Shown: positions 24,478 to 33,268 of the stretch, in pieces | Position numbering within the stretch: the first letter of the stretch is position 1 | How the letters are laid out: each line of letters opens with the position of its first letter | Source of the DNA: Agromyces soli | GTDB taxonomy: Bacteria; Actinomycetota; Actinomycetes; Actinomycetales; Microbacteriaceae | Direction of reading: 5' to 3' | DNA: 64,000 nucleotides | Assembly: GCF_022811605.1 (NCBI RefSeq) | Contig: NZ_CP094533.1 | Location: 1,116,001 to 1,180,000, forward strand | The notes under the pieces: generated by a model | Databases searched by the model: none | What the model was told of the DNA's origin: nothing | Seen by the model: only the letters and a program-made list of their open reading frames with translations | Translations under genes and position numbers: made by a program

Positions 24478-26130
24478 ATGTCCCGCACCTCGTACCGCGT
24501 CGCCGCGGCGGCGCTCGTCGTCCCCCTCGCCGTCGGCCTCGCCGCCTGCTCCGCCGAGCGGCCCAGCCCGAGCGCCGGCGGCGACTCGGCCGGCGCCGGG
24601 CTCGACTGGATCACCACGACGCCCGCCGCCTCCGGCCCCATCGACTCGTTCACGTGGAACCTCACGAGCGGCGAGCCCGCCTCGCTCGACTGGATTTACG
24701 CCTACAGCGACTCGGAGAACACCACCCTCGCCAACATGTGCGAGAGCCTCATGCTGCAGACGCCCGACTTCGGCCTCGAGCCCGGCCTCGCCGAGAAGGT
24801 CGACCGCCCCGACGACACGACGATGGTGCTCACCATCCGCTCCGGCGTCACCTTCTGGGACGGCAGCCCGCTCACCGCCGAGGACGTCGTGTTCAGCCTC
24901 TCCCGCAACCTCGACGACGCGGCCGGCTCGTACTGGGGCGTGCCCTTCTACGACCGGGTCGCCTCCATCGAGCAGACCGGCGAGCTGCAGGTGACCATCA
25001 CCTTCACCGAACCCGACGCGCTCTTCGAGCGGATGCTCGCGACCGCGGCCGGCGTCATCGGGTCGAAGGCGTACGTCGAGCAGGCCGGCGAGGCCTACGG
25101 CACCGCGTCCGGCGGCATCATGTGCACCGGCCCGTTCCAGTTCGACGGCTGGAAGCCGGGCACGAACATCACGATGTCGCGCTACGCCGACTACTGGAAC
25201 GACGACCGCGCCGCGCTCGCCGACTCCGCCACCCTCACCTTCGTCACCGACGAGTCGACGATCGCGTCGAGCCTCCTCTCCGGCGACATCGACGGCACCT
25301 ACCGCGTGCCGCTCTCGGCGACCGAGCCGCTCATGAACTCCGACTCGGGCAGCTTCTACCTCGGCGCGAGCACCGACTGGATGGCGGTGCGCCCCACCGA
25401 GAAGGACGGGCCCTTCCAGAACGCCGAGCTCCGCCGCGCGCTGAGCCTCGCCTACGACCGCCAGGCGCTCGCCGACACGGTCTTCCGCGGTACCGCCGCC
25501 CCGTCGCTGACCCCGATCCAGCCGGGCGCCTGGGGATACGCGAAGGACGTCTGGGAGCAGGGCGCCGCTGAGCTGCCCTCGGTCGCCCAGGACGTGGATG
25601 CCGCGAAGAAGCTCGTCGACGACGGCGGTCTCGCCGGCCAGAGCATCACCGTCGCGCTGCCCGCCGAGACCGAGGCCGACAACAAGGCCGCCGAGCTGCT
25701 CGCCGCGGCCGGCAAGGCCATCGGGGTCGAGGTGAAGACGCAGACGCTGCCCATCACGAGCTTCAACGCGCTGTACTTCGACGCGGCCGCCCGTGCCGAG
25801 TACGACGCCTTCATCGTGAACGAGTACGGCGCCGGGGTCGCCGACCCGATCGTGTCGCTCAGCGAGTTCACCCCGCTGAGCGCCTACAACTACGGGCTGC
25901 TCGACGAGCCGAGCGTCACCGACAACGTGGCCGCCGCCTTCGGCGAGCTCGACGACACCGCCCGCGCGGAGTCGCTCGTCGCCGCGCAGGCCGGGCTCGT
26001 GGACTCGATGGGGCTCATCAACCTGGTGAACCCGGGCATGCGGCTCTACCTGAACGACCGCATCTCCGGCGCGACCGCCTCGCTCGCGTTCCTCTACTAC
26101 CCGTGGGCGGCGGGCATCGGCGCCAAGTAG
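24478..26130 (+). CDS. ABC importer substrate-binding lipoprotein (DppA/OppA family)
   Basis: A 550-residue lipoprotein. The signal peptide ends LAAC with lipidated Cys24, then a Ser/Gly linker. The SBP_bac_5 fold shows the marks VTFWDGSPLTAEDVVFSL near residue 120 and LRRALSLAYDRQALADTVFR near 320. It captures peptides or similar compounds outside the membrane for the permeases and ATPases encoded next. The 81-nt gap after the M24 gene carries GAAGGAG before the ATG. The ligand is unknown. The linked GGT and M24 enzymes favour small or modified peptides. Confidence 0.94.
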   Translation: MSRTSYRVAAAALVVPLAVGLAACSAERPSPSAGGDSAGAGLDWITTTPAASGPIDSFTWNLTSGEPASLDWIYAYSDSENTTLANMCESLMLQTPDFGLEPGLAEKVDRPDDTTMVLTIRSGVTFWDGSPLTAEDVVFSLSRNLDDAAGSYWGVPFYDRVASIEQTGELQVTITFTEPDALFERMLATAAGVIGSKAYVEQAGEAYGTASGGIMCTGPFQFDGWKPGTNITMSRYADYWNDDRAALADSATLTFVTDESTIASSLLSGDIDGTYRVPLSATEPLMNSDSGSFYLGASTDWMAVRPTEKDGPFQNAELRRALSLAYDRQALADTVFRGTAAPSLTPIQPGAWGYAKDVWEQGAAELPSVAQDVDAAKKLVDDGGLAGQSITVALPAETEADNKAAELLAAAGKAIGVEVKTQTLPITSFNALYFDAAARAEYDAFIVNEYGAGVADPIVSLSEFTPLSAYNYGLLDEPSVTDNVAAAFGELDDTARAESLVAAQAGLVDSMGLINLVNPGMRLYLNDRISGATASLAFLYYPWAAGIGAK

Positions 26131-26171
26131 CGCCGAGCCCCGTCCGAACCCGACCGAGGAGGGTCGTCGTC

Positions 26172-27122
26172 TTGCCCCGCTTCATCGCCATCCGTGTGCT
26201 CGAGGGACTGGCGACCCTCCTCGTGTCCTCGTTCCTGATCTTCGGCGCGCTGTACCTCGCGCCCGGTGATCCGCTCAGCTACCTGATCGGCAACCGCACG
26301 TTGAGCGACGAGGCGATCGCCGCGCTGCGCGAGCAGTACCACCTCGACGATCCCTTCCTCGTGCGCTGGGTCGCGTGGCTCGGCGACGTGCTCTCGGGCG
26401 ACCTCGGCCGCTCGATCACCTATCGCGACGACGTGCTGTCGCTGCTCGGGCCGCGGCTCGCGACCACGACGCTGCTCATCGCCTACGCGCTCGTCGTCAT
26501 CGTCGTGATCGGCGTCGGGCTCGGCATCGTCGCGGCGCTCTCCCGCCGGGCGCTCAGCGACGTGATCCTCGCGGGCACCTCGATCGGCGTCGCCATCCCC
26601 TCCTTCGTGGCGGCTTCGACGCTCATCTCGGTGTTCGCGGTGGGCCTCGGCTGGTTCCCCGCGTTCGGGCCGGGCGACGGCTTCCTCGACCGGCTCTACC
26701 ATCTGACGCTGCCGGTCATCGCGTTGACGCTCGCCTCCGGTTCCTACGTGATCCGGGTGACCCGGGCCGCCCTCCGCGAGGAGGCGGCGCGCGACCAGGT
26801 GAAGGCGGCCGTCGCGCGCGGCCTGCCGCGGGGCACGATTATCGGCCGGCACATCCTGCGCAACGGACTCACGCCGGTCGCGACGGTCGTCGGCCTCACC
26901 CTCACGAGCCTCATCGTGGGCTCCGTCGTCGTCGAGCGCGCCTTCGCGCTCGACGGCATCGGCGCGCTGCTCACCGAGGCCGTCGCGAAGAAGGACTTCG
27001 GGGTGGTGCAGGCGATCTGCCTGCTGCTCATCACCGCCGTCGTCATCGTCGTGCTCATCGTCGACGTCATCCAGGTCGTGATCGACCCGCGGGTGCGCGA
27101 GCGTCAGGGGATCGCCGCATGA
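26172..27122 (+). CDS. ABC importer permease (DppB type)
   Basis: A 316-residue permease with six helices. LAPGDPLSYLIGNRTLS and LREQYHLDDPFLVRW are the standard DppB N-terminal marks. The EAA-loop ATPase contact is in EEAARDQVKAAVARGLP near residue 210. TTG is taken as start because GAGGAGGG lies 8 nt upstream and the family's usual N-terminus (MPRFIAIRVLEGL) begins there. It pairs with the next permease, whose ATG overlaps its stop. Confidence 0.93.
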   Translation: MPRFIAIRVLEGLATLLVSSFLIFGALYLAPGDPLSYLIGNRTLSDEAIAALREQYHLDDPFLVRWVAWLGDVLSGDLGRSITYRDDVLSLLGPRLATTTLLIAYALVVIVVIGVGLGIVAALSRRALSDVILAGTSIGVAIPSFVAASTLISVFAVGLGWFPAFGPGDGFLDRLYHLTLPVIALTLASGSYVIRVTRAALREEAARDQVKAAVARGLPRGTIIGRHILRNGLTPVATVVGLTLTSLIVGSVVVERAFALDGIGALLTEAVAKKDFGVVQAICLLLITAVVIVVLIVDVIQVVIDPRVRERQGIAA

Positions 27123-27991
27123 CCACCGTCGTCTTCGAGGCGCTCCGGATGCGCCGGCGCCGCACGCGCAAGAGCCGCGGCTTCGGCGTCACCGGCATCG
27201 TCGCGACGGCCGTCGTCGGGCTCGCGGTGCTCGCCGCGCTGCTCGCGCCGGTCATCGCCCCCTACGACCCGAACGCGGTCGACTTCGGCCTCACCTACCG
27301 CCCCATGGAGCCGTGGGCGTTGCTCGGCACGGACGGCTCCGGCCGCGACATCCTGAGCCGGCTGCTCTACGGCGCGCGCACGAGCCTGCTCGGACCGGCG
27401 GTCGTGGTGCTCGTCGCCGCGGTCGTCGGCACGCTGCTCGCGCTCGTGGCCGCGATCTCGGGCGGCTGGGTCGACCGCATCCTGAGCCGCATCTTCGACA
27501 TCGGCTTCGCGTTCCCCGGGCTGCTGCTCGCGATCCTCGCGGTCTCGGTGCTCGGTCCGGGCTTCACGACCGCGGTGCTCGCCCTGGCGATCGCCTACAT
27601 CCCCTTCATCGCGCGGATCGTGCGCAGCGTCGCGGTCGGCGAGATGTCGCTGCCGTACCTGAGTGCGCTCGTCACCGTCGGCCAGTCGCGTACCAGGATC
27701 GCCGGGCGCCACCTGCTGCCCGCGGTGATGCCGACGGTGCTCGCGCAGTTGACGATCTCCTTCGGCTACGCGATGGTCGACCTCGCGGCGCTGTCGTTCC
27801 TCGGGCTCGGCGTGCAGCCGCCCGACGCCGACTGGGGCCTCATGATCTCCGAGGGCCAGCGCGGCGTGCTGCAGGGGTACTGGGAGGAGGCCACGTTCGC
27901 GGGCCTCGCCATCGTGATCGTCGTGGCCGCCGTCTCGCTCATCGGCGACCGGCTCGCCGATCGGGTCAGCCTGAACCGGGAGGGACGATGA
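27119..27991 (+). CDS. ABC importer permease (DppC type)
   Basis: A 290-residue permease. The N-terminal helix is followed by the periplasmic mark WALLGTDGSGRDILSRLLYG. The EAA loop is in YLSALVTVGQSRTRIAGRHL, and ALSFLGLGVQPPDADWGLMI is the conserved C-terminal segment of DppC proteins. ATGA overlaps at both ends couple it to the DppB-type permease and to the first ATPase. Confidence 0.94.
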   Translation: MTTVVFEALRMRRRRTRKSRGFGVTGIVATAVVGLAVLAALLAPVIAPYDPNAVDFGLTYRPMEPWALLGTDGSGRDILSRLLYGARTSLLGPAVVVLVAAVVGTLLALVAAISGGWVDRILSRIFDIGFAFPGLLLAILAVSVLGPGFTTAVLALAIAYIPFIARIVRSVAVGEMSLPYLSALVTVGQSRTRIAGRHLLPAVMPTVLAQLTISFGYAMVDLAALSFLGLGVQPPDADWGLMISEGQRGVLQGYWEEATFAGLAIVIVVAAVSLIGDRLADRVSLNREGR

Positions 27992-28905
27992 CCGAGCTGC
28001 TGGAGGTCGAGGACCTCGTCGTCGAGCTCTTCGACGGCGCCGAGTGGGTGCGCGCCCTCGACGGCGTGAGCTTCACCGTCGCGCCGGGGGAGATCGTCGG
28101 CTTCATCGGCGAGTCCGGGTCGGGCAAGTCGACGGCCGTCAACGCGGTCGCCCGGTTGCTGCCCGCCTCGGCGCGGGTGAGCGGCAGCATCCGCTTCGAC
28201 GGACGCGATGTGCTCGCGTTCCGCCAGCGCGAGCTCGCCCGCTTCCGCTCCGAGGAGCTCGGCATGGTCTTCCAGGACCCGCGCGCTTCGGTGAACCCCG
28301 TCACGACGGTCGGCGAGTACGTCACCGAGGGGCTGCGCAAGACGAAGCGGATGCCTCGGGCCGCGGCCTACGCGCGCGCCGAGCAGCTGCTCGGCGAGGT
28401 CGGCATCGCCGAGCCCGCGCAGCGCCTGGCCGAGTACCCGCACCAGCTCTCCGGCGGCATGCTGCAGCGCGCGGTGATCGCGGCGGCGCTCTCGACCGAC
28501 CCGCGGCTCATGCTCGCCGACGAGGCGACGACCGCGCTCGACGTGACCCGGCAGGCGGAGATCGCCGCGATCCTGCGCGCGGCGACCCGGGGGCGCGGGC
28601 TCGGCACGATCTTCATCACGCACGATCTGGAGCTCGCCGGGGCGCTCTGCGACCGCATCTGCGTGATGTACCGCGGGCGCATCGTCGAGCAGCTGCCGGC
28701 CGAGGAGCTGCACGGCGGCGCGAAGCATCCGTACACCCTGGCCCTGCTGCGCTCGCGGCCGAGCATCGAGGAGCGGATGCCCCGGCTGCCCACCATCACC
28801 GCGGCCGACCGCGAGGCGTTCCTCACCGCCCCGGCGGTCGGCGCAGACGATGCCGGCGAGGCATCCGCTTCAGAGGCTTCCGCTTCAGAGGGAGGAGCGC
28901 GATGA
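27988..28905 (+). CDS. ABC importer ATPase (DppD type)
   Basis: A 305-residue ATPase with Walker A GESGSGKS, Q-loop MVFQDP, signature LSGGM, Walker B LMLADEATTALD and H-loop THD. HPYTLALLRSRPSIEERMPR is the oligopeptide-transporter C-terminal extension. The chain ends in a short Ala-Ser-Glu repeat (ASASEASASEGG) of unknown use. The stop overlaps the next ATG. It works as a heterodimer with the DppF-type partner. Confidence 0.94.
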   Translation: MTELLEVEDLVVELFDGAEWVRALDGVSFTVAPGEIVGFIGESGSGKSTAVNAVARLLPASARVSGSIRFDGRDVLAFRQRELARFRSEELGMVFQDPRASVNPVTTVGEYVTEGLRKTKRMPRAAAYARAEQLLGEVGIAEPAQRLAEYPHQLSGGMLQRAVIAAALSTDPRLMLADEATTALDVTRQAEIAAILRAATRGRGLGTIFITHDLELAGALCDRICVMYRGRIVEQLPAEELHGGAKHPYTLALLRSRPSIEERMPRLPTITAADREAFLTAPAVGADDAGEASASEASASEGGAR

Positions 28906-29729
28906 GCGCCGATCAGTCAGCGCCCGCCGTCGTCGTCGACGACGTCACCCGCGTCTTCAGCAAGCGGGGACGGCGTACCGTGGCCGTCGACGCCGTCTCC
29001 TTCACCATGCGGGCCGGCCGCGACCTCGGCATCGTCGGGGAGTCCGGTTCGGGCAAGTCGACCCTCGCGCGCATCATCATGGGCCTCGACCAGCCGACGA
29101 GCGGGCGGGTGCTCGTGCACGGCGAGGATCTCAGCTCGAAGCCGCGCTCCCGCGCCGAGCGGCTGCGCCGGGCGAAGCTCGTGCAGATGGTCTACCAGGA
29201 CCCGTACGGCTCCCTCGACCCCAGGCAGACCGTGCGCTCCTGCCTCGTGGAGGTGCTGCGCCTGCATCCGCCGCGCGGTGGCAACGTCGCGGCCCGAGCG
29301 AGCGAGCTGGGCGACCTCGTCGGGCTCACGCCGGCGCAGCTCGACCGCAGCCCGGTCGGCCTCTCGGGCGGACAGCGGCAGCGCGTCGCGATCGCCAGGG
29401 CGCTCGCCGTCGAGCCCCGGCTGATCATCCTCGACGAGGCGGTCGCCGCGCTCGACATCTCGATCCAGGCGCAGATCCTGAACCTGCTCGCCGAGCTCCG
29501 CGACGAGCTCGGCACCGCCTACCTGCTCATCTCCCACGACCTCGCCGTCGTGCGGCAGCTCACCGACGACGTCGTGGTGCTGCACCACGGCCGGCTCGTC
29601 GAGCAGGGCGAGACCGGCGCGGTGCTCGACGAGCCCGCCGAGGACTACACCCGGCGCTTGCGCGACAGCATCCCGAGCCGGCACTGGCGCGAGCCCGGCA
29701 TGCTCGAGGAGCTCACCCGGGTGGGGTGA
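28902..29729 (+). CDS. ABC importer ATPase (DppF type)
   Basis: A 275-residue ATPase with Walker A GESGSGKS, Q-loop MVYQDPYGSLDPRQTV, signature LSGGQRQR, Walker B LIILDEAVAALD and H-loop SHD. It is the last gene of the M24-importer operon. Its end overlaps the convergent iclR gene by 17 nt, and a perfect hairpin (29708-29734) spans both stop regions. Confidence 0.94.
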   Translation: MSADQSAPAVVVDDVTRVFSKRGRRTVAVDAVSFTMRAGRDLGIVGESGSGKSTLARIIMGLDQPTSGRVLVHGEDLSSKPRSRAERLRRAKLVQMVYQDPYGSLDPRQTVRSCLVEVLRLHPPRGGNVAARASELGDLVGLTPAQLDRSPVGLSGGQRQRVAIARALAVEPRLIILDEAVAALDISIQAQILNLLAELRDELGTAYLLISHDLAVVRQLTDDVVVLHHGRLVEQGETGAVLDEPAEDYTRRLRDSIPSRHWREPGMLEELTRVG

Positions 29730-29734
29730 GCTCC
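29708..29734. terminator. Bidirectional terminator inside two overlapping coding ends
   Basis: Perfect 11-bp arms (GGAGCTCACCC / GGGTGAGCTCC) around five bases. The left arm codes for the C-terminus of the DppF-type ATPase, and the hairpin also codes for the C-terminus of IclR on the other strand. Confidence 0.65.
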
Positions 29735-30591
29735 GGGGCGCCGAGCTGCGCGGAGAGCTCGGCGGCGCCGCGCGCGGCCAGCCGGCCGGCGGCGTCGAGG
29801 TGGGCGCCGAGGCGCGGCTTCGGGGCGCTGATGTTCACCGCGGCGATGATCTGCCCGCGGAAGTCGTAGACGGGCGCGGAGACGCCGACGACGCCCGCCT
29901 CGAACTCCTCGTCGACCGTCGCGTAGCCGCGCTCGCGGATGCGCCGGATCTCGGCGAGCAGGCTGTCGAAGTCGGTCACGAGCAGCTTGCCGGGCGGCGG
30001 TGGCGGCGGCGGGACCACGCTCGGCCCCGAGGGGCGCGAGGAGGCCGGACTCACGATCGCTTCGTCGTGCCCGTGCAGTTCGTACCAGGCGGCGAGCTCC
30101 TCGTCGGACCATCCGCTCACGAGCACCCGCCCGGCCGAGGTGCGCCAGGCTGCGGTGCTCACGCCCTCCCAGCCGAGGCCGCGGAAGGCGTGCTCGCTGA
30201 GCTCGCTCGCGAGCGTCAGCACGCTGCCGCCTCGCAGCACGCAGAGATGCGTCGTCTCGTGCGTCGCGGCGACGATGCGGCGGAGGTAGCCGGTGGCCTC
30301 CCGGACGAGCCGGGCCTCTGCGGTGCGGGCGGCCAGGGCGTAGAGCTGGTAGCCGAGGCTGTAGCCGAGGGTCACCGGGTCGCGGGCGACGAGTCCGGCG
30401 TCGGCGAGCGTCGCGAGGGTGCGGGAGACCTGGCCCTTGTCGCGGCCGGCGAGCTCGGCGAGCCGCACGACGCCGAGACCGCCCTGCTGCAGCGCCTCGT
30501 CGGTGCCGAGGGCCTCGAGGAGCTCGAGATCGCGGCGGAGCCCGGCGGAGTTGCGCCGTTGCCCCGTCGCCGCCGTCGTCGGTGGAGTCAT
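29713..30591 (-). CDS. IclR-family transcriptional regulator
   Basis: A 292-residue protein. The N-terminal winged helix contains VVRLAELAGRDKGQVSRTLA and LVARDPVTLGYSLG. The C-terminal GAF-like effector domain contains FEAGVVGVSAPVYDFRGQII and AAVNISAPKPRL. A run of seven prolines (about residue 195) in the effector domain is unusual. Its start faces the transporter-Fae-dehydrogenase operon across a 128-bp gap with an inverted repeat, so that operon is its likely target. Confidence 0.92.
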   Translation of the reverse strand: MTPPTTAATGQRRNSAGLRRDLELLEALGTDEALQQGGLGVVRLAELAGRDKGQVSRTLATLADAGLVARDPVTLGYSLGYQLYALAARTAEARLVREATGYLRRIVAATHETTHLCVLRGGSVLTLASELSEHAFRGLGWEGVSTAAWRTSAGRVLVSGWSDEELAAWYELHGHDEAIVSPASSRPSGPSVVPPPPPPPGKLLVTDFDSLLAEIRRIRERGYATVDEEFEAGVVGVSAPVYDFRGQIIAAVNISAPKPRLGAHLDAAGRLAARGAAELSAQLGAPELTPPG

Positions 30592-30611
30592 GGGGCCAGC
30601 GTAGAGCTGTG

Positions 30612-30640
30612 TTGACACTTGCGCAACAGCAGTTGCGCAT
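30612..30640 (+). promoter_or_regulatory. -35 box and IclR-type inverted repeat
   Basis: TTGACA (30612-30617) is followed by TTGCGCAA-cagcag-TTGCGCAT (30619-30640 region), which is both an inverted repeat (GCGCAA/TTGCGC) and a repeated TTGCGCA half-site. No good -10 box follows at 17 bp. CATATC at 30638-30643 is the nearest. Confidence 0.55.
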
Positions 30641-30719
30641 ATCGTGACCCCCACGTATCGTCGCTGCAGCGACCACCGAGCCCTCGGCGGTTCTCGACGA
30701 CGAGAAGGGAGCACGCGAC

Positions 30720-31385
30720 GTGAACGCACTCGACCTCGACGGTCTGCTCACGTTCTGGGGCCGCCGATGGGACGACATCCTCGAGCTCGTGCTCCAGCAC
30801 CTCGCCGTCGTCGCGCTCTCGCTCCTCATCGCGACCGTCGTCGGGGTGCTCATCGGCATCCTGGTCTGGAACCGGCCGGTGCCGCGCTCGCTGACGATCG
30901 CCGCGGCCGGCGTCGCCCTGACCATCCCCTCGCTCGCGCTCCTCGCCCTGATCACCCCCGTGTTCGGGCTCGGCTGGACGCCCACCGTGCTCTCGCTCGT
31001 CTTCTACTCGCTGCTGCCCATCGTCCGGAACACCGTGGTGGGGCTCCGCGAGGTCTCGCCGGCGATCATGGAATCGGCGAAGGGCATGGGGATGTCGCCG
31101 GCGAAGATCCTCTTCGCCGTCCAGCTGCCCATGGCCTGGCCGATCATCCTCACCGGGGTGCGCGTCGCCGCCCAGCTCACGATCGGCATCGCCGCGATCG
31201 CCGCCTACGTCGCGGGGCCCGGCCTCGGCCAGTTCATCTTCCAAGGACTGTCGTCCCTCGGCTCCAAGAACGCGCTGAACTTCGCGCTCACCGGAACGCT
31301 CGGCGTCGTCCTCCTCGCGCTCGTCGTCGACGGCGCCTTCGTCCTCATCAGCCGCTCCACGACGTCAAGGGGTCTCCGTGTCTGA
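30720..31385 (+). CDS. Glycine-betaine/choline-type ABC permease (OpuCB-like)
   Basis: A 221-residue permease and first gene of the ten-gene operon. The family marks are LLPIVRNTVVGLREVSPAIM followed by ESAKGMGMSPAKILFAVQLP (EAA loop) and AAYVAGPGLGQFIFQGL. It forms the membrane channel with the second permease at 32421. The start is GTG with GAAGGGAG upstream. The substrate class is quaternary ammonium or similar compatible solutes for the family. The linked enzymes suggest the compound is eaten rather than only accumulated. Confidence 0.93.
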   Translation: MNALDLDGLLTFWGRRWDDILELVLQHLAVVALSLLIATVVGVLIGILVWNRPVPRSLTIAAAGVALTIPSLALLALITPVFGLGWTPTVLSLVFYSLLPIVRNTVVGLREVSPAIMESAKGMGMSPAKILFAVQLPMAWPIILTGVRVAAQLTIGIAAIAAYVAGPGLGQFIFQGLSSLGSKNALNFALTGTLGVVLLALVVDGAFVLISRSTTSRGLRV

Positions 31386-32424
31386 ATCCACCGCCACCGG
31401 CATCACCGCGATCGCGCAGCACACGAGCGGCGTCGAGATCGTCCTCGACCGGGTCGTCAAGGTCTACCCCGGCCAGCAGGCCCCCGCCGTCCAGGACTTC
31501 TCGATGACCGTCGCCCCCGGCGAGCTCGTCATGTTCGTCGGCCCCAGCGGCTGCGGGAAGACCACCACCATGAAGATGATCAACCGCATCATCGAGCCGA
31601 GCTCGGGGTCCATCTCCATCGGCGGCCGCGACGTGCTCTCGCTCGACCCGAACGAACTGCGCCGGCACATCGGCTACGTCATCCAGCAGATCGGCCTCTT
31701 CCCGCACATGACGATCGCCGAGAACATCGCGACCGTCCCGAAGCTCCTCGGCTGGTCGAAGCCGCGCATCGCGGAGCGGGTCGACGAACTGCTCGAGACC
31801 GTCCAGCTCGACCCCGGCACCTTCGCGAGCCGCTACCCGAAGCAGCTCTCCGGCGGGCAGCAGCAGCGCGTCGGCGTCGCCCGCGCGCTCGCCGCGGACC
31901 CGCCCGTCATGCTGATGGACGAGCCGTTCGGTGCGACCGACCCGATCACCCGCGAGAAGCTGCAGGCGGAGTTCCTGCGCCTCCAGGAGTCGATCGGCAA
32001 GACGATCATCTTCGTCACCCACGACTTCGACGAGGCCATCCGGCTCGGCGACCGCATCGCCGTGCTCTCCGACCGCAGCCGCATCGAGCAGTTCGACACC
32101 CCGGCGAACATCCTCGCCGAACCGGCCAACGACTACGTGGCCTCGTTCATCGGGCACGGCGCCGCGCTCAAGCGCCTCGCCCTCGTCCCCGTCGAGGAGG
32201 CGACCCTCGGCGCCGCGGTCGGCACGAGCGGGGCGCCGACCATCGAATTCGCCGGCAACCTCCGCGACGCGCTCGACGTGCTTGTGCTCACCGGGCTCCC
32301 GGCCGTCGACGTCGTCGACGAGCAGGGGCGGGCGGTCGGCTCGCTGAGCGTCGACCGCATCTCCGCAGTCCTCGGCGCCGAACTGCCCGGCCGGACGGCC
32401 GGCTCACGAGCGGGCGCACGATGA
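31378..32424 (+). CDS. Glycine-betaine-type ABC transporter ATPase (OpuCA/ProV-like)
   Basis: A 348-residue ATPase with Walker A GPSGCGKT, Q-loop YVIQQIGLFPHMT, signature LSGGQQQR, Walker B VMLMDEPFGATDPITR and H-loop THD. The C-terminal 90 residues are a shortened regulatory part with one CBS-like repeat (VLTGLPAVDVVDEQGRAVGS) instead of two clear CBS domains. The GTG start overlaps the permease end by 8 nt, and its stop overlaps the next ATG. Confidence 0.93.
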   Translation: MSESTATGITAIAQHTSGVEIVLDRVVKVYPGQQAPAVQDFSMTVAPGELVMFVGPSGCGKTTTMKMINRIIEPSSGSISIGGRDVLSLDPNELRRHIGYVIQQIGLFPHMTIAENIATVPKLLGWSKPRIAERVDELLETVQLDPGTFASRYPKQLSGGQQQRVGVARALAADPPVMLMDEPFGATDPITREKLQAEFLRLQESIGKTIIFVTHDFDEAIRLGDRIAVLSDRSRIEQFDTPANILAEPANDYVASFIGHGAALKRLALVPVEEATLGAAVGTSGAPTIEFAGNLRDALDVLVLTGLPAVDVVDEQGRAVGSLSVDRISAVLGAELPGRTAGSRAGAR

Positions 32425-33209
32425 CCGTCACCACCGAGACCCAGGCGATCGGCGCGACGCGCGTCGCCGAGGCGCCCGCGCGGCCGCGGTTCTTCACCTG
32501 GCGCCGTTTCACGACGCCGATCGTCGTGGTCGTCGTGCTCGCGCTCCTGCTGCTCTGGGTGTCGACGCTGCAGCTGGACTCGATCGAGCAGCGCACGCTG
32601 AACTGGAGCTACATCACGCTCCGGGTCGGAGAGCACCTCAGCCTCACCGTCGTCGCCTCCGCCCTCGTCGCCGTGCTCGCGATCCCCACCGGGATCCTGC
32701 TCGCGAAGACGCGCTCGGCGACCGTGCGGAACGTCATCCTCGCGATCGCGAACATCGGCCAGGCCACGCCCGCCGTCGGCGTCGTGATCCTGCTCGCCAT
32801 CCTCTGGCAGACGGGGTACACGACGGCGCTCGTCGCCCTCGTCGTGTACGCCTTCCTGCCCGTGCTGCGCAACACGATGATCGGCATCCAGCAGGTCGAC
32901 GCGAACGTCCGGGAATCGGCCCGCGGCATGGGGATGACCCCGAACCAGGTGCTCACGCGCATCGAGGTGCCCCTCGCCGTCCCCGTGATCCTCGCGGGGC
33001 TCCGCACCGCGCTCGTCTTCTGCGTCGGCGTCGCGACGATCGCGACCTTCATCAACGCCGGCGGACTCGGCGACATGATCGTCAACGGCCTGAAGCTGCA
33101 GCGCTACCCCGTGCTCGTCGTCGGCGCCGTGCTCGTCGCCTGCATCGCCCTGCTCATCGACTGGATCGCCGGCTTCGCCGAGGACCTGCTGAAGCCGAAG
33201 GGCATCTGA
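32421..33209 (+). CDS. Glycine-betaine-type ABC permease, second subunit
   Basis: A 262-residue permease with one extra N-terminal helix (residues 34-52) relative to its partner. The EAA loop reads VRESARGMGMTPNQVLTRIE, and LRNTMIGIQQVD and FINAGGLGDMIVNGLKLQRY are family marks. It is coupled to the ATPase by a 4-nt overlap. It forms the translocation pore with the OpuCB-like protein. Confidence 0.93.
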   Translation: MTVTTETQAIGATRVAEAPARPRFFTWRRFTTPIVVVVVLALLLLWVSTLQLDSIEQRTLNWSYITLRVGEHLSLTVVASALVAVLAIPTGILLAKTRSATVRNVILAIANIGQATPAVGVVILLAILWQTGYTTALVALVVYAFLPVLRNTMIGIQQVDANVRESARGMGMTPNQVLTRIEVPLAVPVILAGLRTALVFCVGVATIATFINAGGLGDMIVNGLKLQRYPVLVVGAVLVACIALLIDWIAGFAEDLLKPKGI

Positions 33210-33268
33210 GCCGCCACCGCTGCCTCCACCCGTTCCACCCCCGAATCCCGCACACAAGGAGTCCATCA

